Shown here piece after piece: positions 1-11,749 of a stretch of DNA of 64,000 nucleotides. Source of the stretch: Diadema setosum. Taxonomy: Eukaryota > Echinodermata > Echinoidea > Diadematoida > Diadematidae. The stretch lies in NCBI RefSeq assembly GCF_964275005.1, contig NC_092706.1, positions 29,998,781 to 30,062,780 on the forward strand, read 5' to 3'. The position numbers and the translations under genes are program-made. The notes beneath the pieces are model-generated. The model was not told where the DNA came from, searched no databases, and was given only the letters and a program-made list of their open reading frames with translations. Position 1 is the stretch's first letter. Each line of letters begins with the position of its first letter.

Positions 1-180
1 CATGAAGCACGCAGATTTATGTGTAGTAATAGCGGTACAATTATTATGTGATTATTACAATAATTCAATATACAGGGTGGTCCACAAGGGTTTCAGCATG
101 TCGCTGCAACGTTCTCAATTTCATGAATTTGAATAATTACGCAGTACCCGCTGCGTGCTATAAGGATTAGAACCAAAGCC

Positions 181-250
181 CTGTGGTCTAGTGGAGATGA
201 CGCCTGTCCGGTGATCTGGAGGTCGTAGGTTCGAATTCTGCTCGAGTATG
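181..250 (+). repeat. tRNA-like SINE head
   Basis: An A-box-like TGGTCTAGTGG and a B-box GGTTCGAATTC lie about 40 nt apart, as in a tRNA-derived SINE promoter. The sequence does not fold into a good tRNA, and no anticodon can be assigned. The 3' body of the SINE is not delimited. Confidence 0.6.
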
Positions 251-791
251 TACGCCCGTGATTTTTATCATGGCTACTACTAAAACACTGATCAATTCAG
301 TGCTTATTTACGTCGATGTAGGGCAATTTGTCAATCACTTGCAATCCTCAAATCTTGTGCAACATCTTCAAAAGCCAGCAACATGTTGTGCAACATCCTC
401 AAGATTTTACAACAAACTCAAAATAAAATGTATTGAAATATGTGAAAAACCTGTGCAAAACATAACATCAAACTACCTCGCCCAGGTACCTAGATATTTG
501 TGTGCAAAACATGAATGAGAACATTGAATGTAAGCAGCACAAAGAGGGATAAGCTGCGAAATACTGCGTACTACGTGCTCGTGATGTGCGCTCAGCGCAC
601 ATACAATTTCTGCAATATTCTCAGATTCTGAGCTTGCAACATGCTCAAATTTCAAATTGTGGACTACCCTGAAAATAGTTTGCGATAAAGCGCGGATCTT
701 GAAAAGGAAAACAAAGCAACGTAGGTGACAGAGATACAGCCCTTCAACAGATTCTTCCTCGATTACGCAGTCATACATAGAAACTAAGAAA

Positions 792-1049
792 GATATGAAG
801 AGTTTGTATGCAAAAACCGATAAGTCCATATTTACCAAATGGAGATATTTGCGATTAAAGGTCAAGAAAAATAAAGAGAATAATAAGAAAAATTTTGCTT
901 CTTTAGGCCATAACTTTAAAAATGTACCTTTATAATGTAGTGACCGATATATCATTTAAAAGGTATTATTACGTACTTTATGACAGAGACCGTACTTCAA
1001 AATCTTCAAAAATGGGCTTATCGGTTTTTGCGAACAAACTCTTCATATC
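792..1049. mobile_element. MITE with ~32-bp inverted ends (copy 1)
   Basis: The left end GATATGAAGAGTTTGTATGC continues into AAAAACCGATAAGTCCAT. The right end is its inverted complement with few mismatches. The internal ~190 bp has no coding capacity. A second copy is at 24198-24447 and half a copy near 36360-36400. Confidence 0.8.
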
Positions 1050-1115
1050 AAAAGGTATACAGGCCTGACTATATCATGAATTCAAATGTTCCCATCTACC
1101 TATTCATTTTCCTTC

Positions 1116-1116
<1 letters not shown>

Positions 1117-1151
<35 letters not shown>
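1117..1151. repeat. (TA)n microsatellite
   Basis: This is a perfect TA tract followed by a degenerate TATACTA stretch to about 1195. Confidence 0.95.
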
Positions 1152-1154
<3 letters not shown>

Positions 1155-1203
1155 ATTATACTATATACTATATATACTATATATTTATATTTATATGGGT
1201 GAT

Positions 1204-1317
1204 GCTCGTTATTTCGAAAATTCGTTTATCCGAAATGAAATAAGGTTAGTTAATCTCAAAACGAAATGAAAGTGCAAAATATTAAACGAACCTTATTTCA
1301 TTTTCGGAATAACGACC
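1204..1317. repeat. Short foldback related to the TTCGTTATTCCGAA array
   Basis: The left arm GCTCGTTATTTCGAAAATTC and the right arm, which contains CATTTTCGGAATAACGACC, are inverted relatives. The same words fill the large foldback at 61540-62052. Confidence 0.7.
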
Positions 1318-1328
1318 TGTATCCTTTT

Positions 1329-1667
1329 GGGTGCGCGTCACGAGACCGACACCCATGAGTCATACAGCCCACGAGTCATACAGCCCATGAGTCATATAGC
1401 CCATGAGTTATACAGCTCACGAGTCATACAGCCCATGAGTTCGACACTAAGCAAACAAGGCCCACGAGACCGACACATTAAACCCCGTGTTGTATCTGTC
1501 GAACTCGTGGGCTGTTTTTTACCTAGTGTCGAACTCCTGGGCTTTATTTGCCTAGCGTCAAACTCATGGGCTGTATCACTCGTGAGCTGTATGACTCATG
1601 GACCTGTTTAAAATGTCGAACTCGTGGGCTGTATGACTCGTTGGTGTCGGTCTGGTGGGGTGACCCC
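1329..1667 (+). mobile_element. hAT-like foldback MITE (copy 1), end A to end B
   Basis: The element starts GGGTGCGCGTCACGAGACC and ends GGTCTGGTGGGGTGACCCC. Its interior is made of inverted runs of CATGAGTCATACAGCCCA and GTCGAACTCGTGGGC. The flanking octamers ATCCTTTT and ATTCCTTT are similar (6/8), consistent with an 8-bp target duplication. It has no transposase and lies in the intron 24 nt past the donor of MLCK exon 10. Confidence 0.8.
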
Positions 1668-1691
1668 ATTCCTTTGTCTACGTCCACTGAC

Positions 1692-1812
1692 CTGCCATCG
1701 CCTCTTGATGATGTATTTCTTCAACCTAGCCTTGGAGATGGCAGCACCGGATCCTTTCATCTCCTTCTTCAGCCAGTCGTGATCTAAGCAGTTCTGTGCT
1801 GTTAGTCTGTCA
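1692..1812 (-). CDS. MLCK exon 10: end of kinase C-lobe and start of autoinhibitory/CaM-binding helix
   Basis: The exon is 121 nt. Its first base completes Asp373, followed by 40 codons running from [14 protein letters not shown] to [14 protein letters not shown]. The first part is the end of the kinase C-lobe (NRLxxxQCLxHPWL in MLCKs). The basic aromatic stretch matches the KKYMARRKWQ calmodulin-binding region of vertebrate MLCK. The acceptor is GTGCAG at 1813-1818 and the donor GTCAGT at 1686-1691; the exon ends in phase 0. A foldback transposon ends only 24 nt from the donor. No continuation exon was recognised in 1-1690. Confidence 0.9.
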
Positions 1813-4800
1813 CTGCACGAAGGAAGATAAGATGGGAGGTAGACGTCAAGGCAATGTTCCAAATGGTTGAAAGAAAAGGCTCATAAAGTTAGATGAAAAG
1901 TTTGATCCCAAAACGAGTCAACTCCATTTGTATTAATTTGAGTTTCTATCATGACTTAAAGAATATTCCTTGTTATGTATCAAGTAAGGTGTCACTGGAA
2001 AGGTTTTATTTTGTTCTATCTGATAATGGACTTACTTCAAATGTCTAAAAATAATGCTTAACCCGTTTTGCAATTTACAGCAACCCTGGGATAAACTTAG
2101 AATCCTTCCATTTTCTGCACCTTATCTGACTAACTTTTGCCTGCAAGAAGAATCCATCGTAGAAATGTGACTACTGGTAGAAGGCTTATCTACTATTTTA
2201 GATGACACTGATCAATACATGCAATGTATCACTATATTGCCATGGTAAAAATTGAGTTAACGCCTAATCACTTTAACTTACTCTTTCTCCTCCAAAAGTA
2301 GCTTCTCGATGAACTCCTTCGCGTTGTCGCTGATCTCATCGAAACATTCGTCGTCGAAGTCCCACTCGACCTTTAGAATGTTGCTCATCGTCTCACCTTC
2401 GTTGTCGCCCATGAATGGCGAAAATCCGCTCAACCTGAATTTGAAAAAGGGAAAAGAGACAATATGATAACTTCCTTTTTATACTTGATAGAAGCTTCAA
2501 CTCGTAATTGTGCTTTCATATTTTTCATACCATGCATATTACACATATTCCATAAATATTAAATGGTTACAACTATAGGAAAGACAAGAATAATGAGATA
2601 TACGATAGTAGGGGTAATGTTTTCCTAACACCTACACATGGCATACAATATGAGTAAACAGAAAGAAAAAAAAAACCCGGCTGGTATCAAAAGTTTTAAA
2701 CGAGTTTCCTAAAATAAAAACATAAAATATATGAACGAACGCAGGGTCAAACATTGGTAAAGACAGGTGTTATAGTTTCCCATCTCATTCTCTGATGGAG
2801 GCAGGAGGAGGAGGAGAGAAGAAGAAGAAGAAAGGAGGAGGAGGAGAGAAGAAGAAGAAGGTGATGAGGAAAGATAGATCAGAACTGGAGTATTCAGCTG
2901 GATGTGCCCCTTTTTTATTTTGCTCATTTATACTCATTTCTTTTCATTTATGCACGGAAATCATCATACTGCGTAGCACCTGAGCACATATTCAAAGAAG
3001 GAGGTGGTGAGTTCGCAAAAACCGTACTTACAAGATATAGCAGATAACACCCACACTCCACATGTCCGTTCCGAAAGCGACAGGGTCGTAGGAAACCACT
3101 TCCGGGGCAAGAAATTCTGGTGTTCCGCACGAGACTTTCAGGTCTTTGGTGTACTTCTGCGCCAGACCGAAGTCGATGATTTTGATTTTGTTACTATTTT
3201 TTCTTACACATAGAATGTTTTCTGGCTGGGGAAATTTGAAAAGAAGAGAAAAAGTAAAAAGTAAGAGGAAAGCAGAAGCAAAGTGCATTCATTAAACAAC
3301 AAAATGTTATATTTGCTTAAATGTTCCGCATATCTCTCTCAGAATGAACTTGGTAAATGATGATACTGACAAGGTTTATCAAATTGTTTTGTTAACACCG
3401 TCTTCTTAATATCTGTAGCTAATATTCTCGTGACGTCCTCTAGACCACTGCCTTCATCTAATTACAGAATGACTGCTACTCATCAAACTAGAGCCAAATT
3501 TTAAAGACATGCTGAAAATGTATGGAGAAAGAAAATTATGATAATGACGTACAAATTTGAGCTTGACTTACAGGACGCATGCTACTTTTTTCCCCTAACA
3601 GAACTACATTACGGAAGCAAATGATGCTAAAATCTTTGGTAAATACTGTGGTTGTTGTATTTTTGTCATCCCATCGTAGCTACAGAAAATTATCTGTTTT
3701 CATTATATGAATATTTGAGCCAGTTTTGTTGGTATGGCATGATGAGTAGTGTACAGATACTGGTATTGAAGTCTTTTTTGTAATAAAACATAAGAATAAA
3801 CAAGAAGAGATTAATGATCCTTTCAACCAGGACGCAAGCAATTTGGTATATAATGGCAATAATTGCATAATCATAGTGGCCAAAATGGCTTCATGTAAAG
3901 TCATTTTCTGATACAAACCTTCATATCTAGATGAAGAACCTTCTGTTGGTGCATGAACTTGACTCCTTCGCAAATTTGCCTCATGAGAAACACGACTACA
4001 GCTTCCGTCAACTCGAATTCCTCGTCGATGACGCGGTCGAATAACTCTCCTCCTGAAACGCTGAAGAAAAGCGTGATGCGATAACCACGTGACTTCGAAA
4101 GGAGCATTGTGGTTCTGTTGCTTTAATAGTTCTACACGTATAACTTTGGGCATTAATTACGCATTTTTCCTAAATGAATTTCCTCGTTGTCAGTGGAAAG
4201 GTATTGATGATGCATTTGTGACATTTACATCTTTCTAATTGACGTATATACTTGGACACAGCATTCTATTACATATGATATTATGACTTCCCCGGTGTAT
4301 GCAAATCAAGGCTAATTGTGACAAGTCACTCAATAATCTTCATACCGGAACAGCGACCAGAAACATACTGTCTACCCATTGGATGAGAAAAATTCCCAGG
4401 ATGCAAGTAAAACCTACTAAAGTTGATAGTCTCTGGAATGTGCCCAAGGCTTTGCGCATGTAAGTCTTATGTGCAAGACCGCTTCCTTTTTACAGCTGCA
4501 TTTCCTCTACAAGAAGTATACTATAAGTCAATTTACTTGTCACTTACTATTCAAGAATCATGACCATGTTATTGCCAGTAGCGAACGCATCGTAAAGTTG
4601 AAGGAGTTTCGGATGTTGAAGAACCATCATAATTTCGATCTCATGCTCGACCTGAGAGGGAGAGGGAGTACATTCATTGGACATATCTGTAAACATTGCA
4701 AAATAACACATTGCTTTCAGAATATATATGATTTCTACCATTAACAAACTAACAACTTAAGTGGAAATCTATTGAAGAAAATTCCTCATCATCCCTAGTT

Positions 4801-5065
4801 TTGGCAAGATTAAACGCTTTACAATAACGCGAGATCATGACAATGTAAAACATACCAACATTTATGTTGTTTATCACCAACAAAAGCATGGGTCCCACCT
4901 TAATTCAAGCAAGCAATTTTGAAAAGTCTCTCCACTGCAAATTGCCTGCAAGACCGCCAATTGCATTTATCATTTTTCTATAATTACGGCACGTTTGAAT
5001 ACGCTTTTATTCCCTGAACACTATACTGTACACTAAACAATTTGACAACAAAAGTGCAAAGGTGA

Positions 5066-5096
<31 letters not shown>

Positions 5097-8000
5097 CGTG
5101 TGTGTGTGTTTGGTGGGGATGAGTGTGTTTTGGCAGGTCTCTATGGAGACATACCTCTTTCTTGTCGTCTGGTTTCTCTGCCTTGATAAACTTGGCTGCT
5201 AGGATTTTCTTCGTCTTCTTTTCAACACATTTGTTCACGGTACCAAATTTGCCCCTTGTATGAGGATTTGAAGAGAGAAAGAGATGATAATCATAATGAT
5301 TATAATGATAAAAATAGTAATGTTATAATAATGACAATGATAATCATGATGATAATAATAATAACAATAATCATTATTATTATAATGATAATGGTTATAA
5401 TAATCATTATAATCATAACAACAACAGCAACTTTTAACAATTAACATCTTTGTTTAAACAGTGATAACCATATAGGCAAGATAGCAGGATGCTATCAAGA
5501 GAACACGCAGTTGATGCAACTTTATCGAACTATGACCAGTTTTCAGGTCGTCGACAATAGATAAAAATTTTACTACGCAACGATGATTATTTAACACCCG
5601 TGATTATTATAACTTTCGCGAGATCTGTTGCTGCCGCATAATTATTTTCAACTTTTGAATTATCACAAAGTCTGATAATAAACTGCGGCGTTTAGATCAC
5701 TGTCAGAAGAAGACCATAATTTTTGTCGAATTTATACTTTTTGTACATTCTGTTGAAAGAAGTGAAAATAAAACCTTTGAATTGAATTGAATACTCGTAT
5801 CAAAGAAATAGTATTTGTTCTTAATTCAATCCGGTAATTATGGAATCTATAAAACAAACCAGGAATATGCTTTAAATCTGAATCTAGTGAACTGCATCAG
5901 GTTTTGTTGCTTCTCCAAACTAGAAAATACGAATAACAAGAGCGATATTGCCTCAAGCTATTGATGGGATAAGTGGCGTGAGAAACTGACTGTTAAGCGT
6001 GAGGGATTTATAGCTCAAGTTATTTGGAAGGTTTCAAAAACTAACGACCTGCAGGTTTTCCATTCACTTACCTGCCCAACTCTTCCCTGATTTCGTAATA
6101 TTCTTTAACATTCTCCGATCTGACCTTCACATCGCGAGGTTCAAAGGCTGCTTCATCTGATACAGACAATGAAGATCAAAGGAGGAGACTTTAAAAGAAT
6201 GAGGGGAGCGTGATGGGAAGGGGGAAAACGAAAACAGGTATCGGGTTGATAGAGTGGGTAGAAACAGTGCTGCCAGGTGGTGATTTTGGTAACCAAAAAG
6301 GACGAAATTTGGTGTTTTTTAAGTTGTTTGGTGAAAAAAAAAAAATTTAGTCTGGTAACCAAATCAAAATCTGGTGATTTTTGGTAACTTTTTTTGGTTA
6401 TTTTGACACCAATGAAAAACAATCACACTAACTGAAAAAGAAAATGCATTTTGCCCAAATTTTTCCCCTCATTTCCTGTAGAAACATAACATGTGCCCCC
6501 GTTTTTGTCACTCAACACACACAAACACACATATATCCATACACATCGTACACATTTTGCATTTTGTGTGTGACTACGGCGCGCCGTAAATTGCACCGAG
6601 ACTCGTGCAGAGTGTTTGATAAAGGTTTATTGACATTATGTTTTTTTTTTCTTGAAATTGAAGCCTTACCTACGATTTTCCAAATTTGATGATTAATTTA
6701 TATGGCTTTTGGTGATTTTTCACATGCCTTTTGGTGATTTTGCTCTGTTGGGACCTGGCAACACTGGGTGGAAATAGTCTAGCACAAGACGTTTACCGAG
6801 AGTGACAAGGAGCAACGAAAGGACCAGAGACACATACTTGCACGTATAGTAATCATATTTCAATTTCTGTGCAAAATCATTTTTCATATATGATTGGCAA
6901 TGAAAGAAATATTCTCGTGCGCTTCTATTGCACATCTCTCTACCAGTCCCTCCATTAGGGCAGGGGTAACACATAAATGGATTTATTTCTCATATTTTTT
7001 TAGCATTCAATATCCGGTTATCCATATGCATCTATTATTGTATGTTCATCCATGTGATTGCCAATGAAGTTTTCATCTATGTGACTGGCAATGAAAGCAT
7101 TGCTCTTGTGCGTTTCTATTACACGTTTCTATCGGTCTCTCCATTAAGGCAGGGGTAAACAAAACTCGCACTGTTAAGCAATCTGTTCCATTGATTTTCA
7201 CTGAAAATTTTACTCGTCATGTTTATTGGTGTTTCCTTGCTACATAATTTTATTCTTCCTTAACTTCTTCAATACTCTCTTGGTCTTGTTAATGTGTTGT
7301 TGTTGTTGTTGTTGTTGCTGCTGCTGCTGCTGCTGCTGTTGTTGTTGTTGTTACTATGTACATCTATTATTGTATCTGCATTTCCTCTTTAATGACAAGA
7401 ATTCGAAGTTGATTCGATATCAGACATGACCTTTCCCACTCACCTGGCACCTCTTCCTCGTCAACGTCATCACCTGTGGTAAAGAAAAAAAAAAGATCAG
7501 ATCATCTTAAAGCACAGTGGCTTTAAATACACACTACTGCATTGATTAATATCAGTTTAGACATATACATCCTTCATTTCGAACATAGATATCATAGGGT
7601 AAAAAAAAAACTCGAACAAATACTTCAACATCCTAAGTCTTATTCGCATAAGATTAGAATGGTCGTGAGGGTTATTTGGCGTTTTATAATTACCTGCTTT
7701 ATCATTTAAAAAATCTACTGCATTGTGAATGTATCCAATTTGTTACTGTCTGGTTAACGAATATTATAACTACGCCGTTTAGTGGGGTAAATCATAACTG
7801 CATGATCTCTTCTGAGAAGGTACCCTTTGCGGACAAACGCCTAATTTATCCATTCATCAAGTTCGGATCTTCTTCCAAGGCTAAAAGGGCTCATGTCCTG
7901 TGGAAGAGTATGGCAAGTATGCGAAAACATGTCATCGCCCGTGACGTAGAATCCAGGAGTAGGGTCATCCAGTCGGTCGGAAAATAAACCACCATCCTAC

Positions 8001-8474
8001 CACGCTAGTGTCACGTGATTTTCACGTGATGTCACTTAGACGATTCGTGGAGAAGAAGCTGAGACAAAAATACCACCCATCGTTCGCGGCTTTACTTTAT
8101 CAAAGTTCACATTTGCAGCTAATCTCCACATGGACATGACTGTTCACGAATCCTGTTAATGAATAAAAGATGAGACAAGCTCAAAGAGAATATTTCATCT
8201 ACAATCAGTAAATGATTTTCAGAAATCATTACTTCGTCCAAAAACACCAAAAGATAATGTCATAAATCATCAGTATGCAGGATGACGCTATTCATTCCCT
8301 CGAAATCTTATGTCATGCTACTATTTTGTAATTTGGCTTGTACTTTGTTCATGAGACTAAGAACTCAGTTATGTTGTCGTTTTGTTTGTGTTTGGCGTTT
8401 GTGTCTTAATACATATATATATATATATATATGCATATATTTATATGTATATATATATATATATATGCATATAT

Positions 8475-8508
<34 letters not shown>

Positions 8509-8516
8509 GCATATAT

Positions 8517-8557
<41 letters not shown>

Positions 8558-8562
8558 TATAT

Positions 8563-8608
<46 letters not shown>

Positions 8609-11600
8609 TATACCATCAAGGCATATTCAATGTAACATACGCCATATGGAAAATCCATCTTTCTTTAATAAACATATTAGGCTATGTATGCTACATGATG
8701 TGAAATTAGTGCGCTGGTTGTAACGATGTGAGCTGTTGCTACTTACAATTAAAGCTTTCGAATATCACTCTGGAAAGTCTGAAGAAAGCTTATTCTTTGA
8801 ACACGAGAAAAAAAAATAAAAACCATGTTTCACGAATATCCCTTCAATCTGTATTTATAGATAATGTCATTCCAACAGTGGGTGGTTTTGATAACTCCAC
8901 TTATCACCGTCCCTATGTATTCATTTTCTTTTCGATAAGAGCAATGTCCCTCATTCGATTATTCTGACAGTATCTATAATAGTAGAGAAATAAATAAACT
9001 ATTCAGAGTAAGTCCTATGAAGACTCTAAAATCATCCTTTGAAATACATTAGTATCAGGCATGACGATGACGTTTACTCAATCAATGTTCATTTGTGTTC
9101 ATTTTTATTCTCCCTCCCTCTAATAAAAACACCTACACAAATAATAAATGTAGATACATCTAACTAGTACATGCCTTGCAGCAATAAAGATGCTTGTCCT
9201 TTCCAGACGCTCGTATTCCTTTCAATTATCTCTTAGTCCCCCGATCTCTCCCATCCTTGCCCTCATCACGCTCTCGTGTCTGGAGCTGATGAGAAGCATT
9301 GGTCCCAAATAACATAGGGGACGGAGGCTTCACGGATCCCAGATGGTGTCATCGTTAACATCACTGAGCCCCCCTTCCAACCAAGTCAAATGTCGGAGCA
9401 TCTTCCATATCCCGCCTTGTAAGGCCAGAGCCCTGGCGCACTCTGCTTAGATCCAACGCTGTGGGTCTTTCGTCTGCTTCTCGAGGGATGAGTGTATCTT
9501 TATCGTTTTTGCTTTCCGAACTCTATAGACAATGTACGGCAATGCTTAGGCAGACAATGCTATTATACCCAGGCTGTTAAAAGCGTCAAAGGATTATTAG
9601 GATGTAATATGGCATAATGTTACCTCTGTTACAGAAGAAATGAAATTTTATGTTCTTTTCGAAAAGTGAAATAACGTTTGAATTGAATTGAATTGAATTG
9701 AATTGAAATGTCAATGACAATTGTCTCCATTATTTGTTTGAAAAATATCTAATTAATGCTTCATTATCAATTCATTGATAAATTGCTATATAAAAGGTTG
9801 ACAAACATTCTTGACAGATAAATGAATGTATTTGCAAGTATCTTATGCATTTCCTATCAATAACGCTATGACTATCCTTGCGTCCATAGAATCAGTCAGT
9901 CTGTTGTCGAATCGTCATTTGCTCATTTCCTCAAATATTAACAGGGCGTACACAGAACTTATCGCTGAGCAGGATACGAAAAAAAGGTATTTCTCTTATC
10001 CCATACTAAGAACAGATGCGGAGAAATTTTATCTCAGGAGAAAAATGGAAATAGGTGAAATATCTTGCACAAACCGATTGGAGAGCTGTCTAATACTTAG
10101 AACACACAGAGTTGCCGAGTTGTCTCACTTTATTAATTTTTAGAGTGAAAATTTTCTGATGTGTACGTTTTCCCCAAAATGCCAACGATCTGCCTCGCTG
10201 ATTTTTCTCTTTTCATAGAGGTAACATGATATCAGGGCCCCGTTGCTAAAACTTTGCGTTTAAACGCAATTCCAAAAATCAAACGCAAGTCTCTTCTAGC
10301 AATGGAACGCAGGAACGCAATTTGCGGGCGATACTTGCGTTGGATGTGAAATTGCGATTAAACGCAATTTGAGTTTCTAGCAACCTTGCCCCCGGACGCA
10401 TTTTTGTGAACCCCTAACTATTACACAAGCCTCTCAAACCTTCATCTTTTCCTTCTCTTGTGTAACCTCCTTTCTTGATTTCAAAGCAACCAAAAAAAAA
10501 AAATCCTTCACACATTCTATTCATAAAATTATGAAACCACGTTAAGAAGGTCGTCAGCTAAATCTGAAAAGGAATGGTAGAGTTTATTTATGCATGCCAG
10601 TCGTGAAAAGTCCCATCCGAGTTTCATGCTGACAAGTCCTGGAACGCATTCCTATACCCTCCCTGACTGCGGCTAGATCGCAGATAGGAACTTCGTGGTT
10701 TCATAATGAATATCAATGGGTTGCATTTGATTAGCAAGAAGCATACCGACGTCTGTATCGTCACTTAAATTCGCATTCCGCGTAGCTAAATTTATGCCAT
10801 TGCGCGGAATACTTCGCTCCAGTCGAGGAGCTGGTGGCGATGCGTGAGCAGCTAAACAACTGACATGTAGAAGTCGTCAAGAGAACCTGCTTGACATTTA
10901 GCGCGGTCTAAATTTAGAGCCCTCCCCGCCCCTTCGTCTGACGTCAGAAACTTCAATAATCGGAAAGAATGATCAGTTAAACAGCAAGGAAACTTTGATG
11001 ACATAAACATGAGATAGTAAATGTGTTATTTGGCATGAATGTAAAAGATGCATTAAACCTCGAAGCTTGAATCACTGATAGTTCGACCACGGTTCAATTA
11101 CTTTAATTCAAGCAAAGTGTTCTTTGAAAAGTGTAAACATTTACCAAAACAAAGGTCAAGATAATACGAATGTTGATGATATAAAGGATTGCTGAATGGA
11201 TATGAGAAAACATTGCGATAGACTAAAAAGTTCAACGACAAAAAGGGAAAGGATATGTTTAAAAGATAAAAGTAACAAAGCAAACTAATTAAAAAGAAAG
11301 GAAGGAAAGGCTGAAGGAAAGAAACAGAGGTCAGGTGAACCTTGAGGGAATCAGATATCCGACAGAAGATGATCGAAAGGACGGGAACCCTAAAAACCGG
11401 GTTAGCAGTTATCAGCTAGAGATACATGTGGGTTAAACAACCTCTCCTGGCCTTCAACTCGTCCTCAGACCAGTTCTTTAAGACAGATCGAACAAAGAAA
11501 GCATGGATGAAGTGGGAGAGGCGGCCAGTTGTTTACACCTTTCTTTGAGTTTGCATCAAGTCATCTGTTCCTACTCTTCAGACACTTAATACGTCTGCCT

Positions 11601-11717
11601 CGAACTCCCGGTCCATCCCAGGCCTCCGCTGTGCCCTCCCGTTAAGACATAGGTCATCGGTTGACTGTGTCTATCTTCTCTTGTTTGTCTGTCTGTTGGT
11701 CTCGCTCTCTTTCTCTT

Positions 11718-11749
<32 letters not shown>

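Noticed and set aside
181-250. Functional tRNA gene
   Set aside because: A- and B-box words are present but the arms do not pair properly and no terminator or anticodon loop can be assigned; better explained as a SINE head.
473-955. 160-codon minus-strand frame
   Set aside because: It runs across the inverted-end MITE and flanking AT-rich DNA; no family motif, and the MITE copy at 24198 does not conserve the frame over its length.
3680-4153. 157-codon minus frame overlapping the kinase exon
   Set aside because: It is in a different frame from the clear MLCK exon at 3919-4060.
7226-7429. Polycysteine frame
   Set aside because: It is a TTG/CTG microsatellite artefact.
8282-8723. Plus-strand open frames of 113-117 codons rich in Tyr-Ile
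   Set aside because: They are translations of the (TA)n array and have no coding signal.
9826-10143. 105-codon plus-strand frame
   Set aside because: No family resemblance, no partner exon or regulatory signal; length is within chance for this much sequence.
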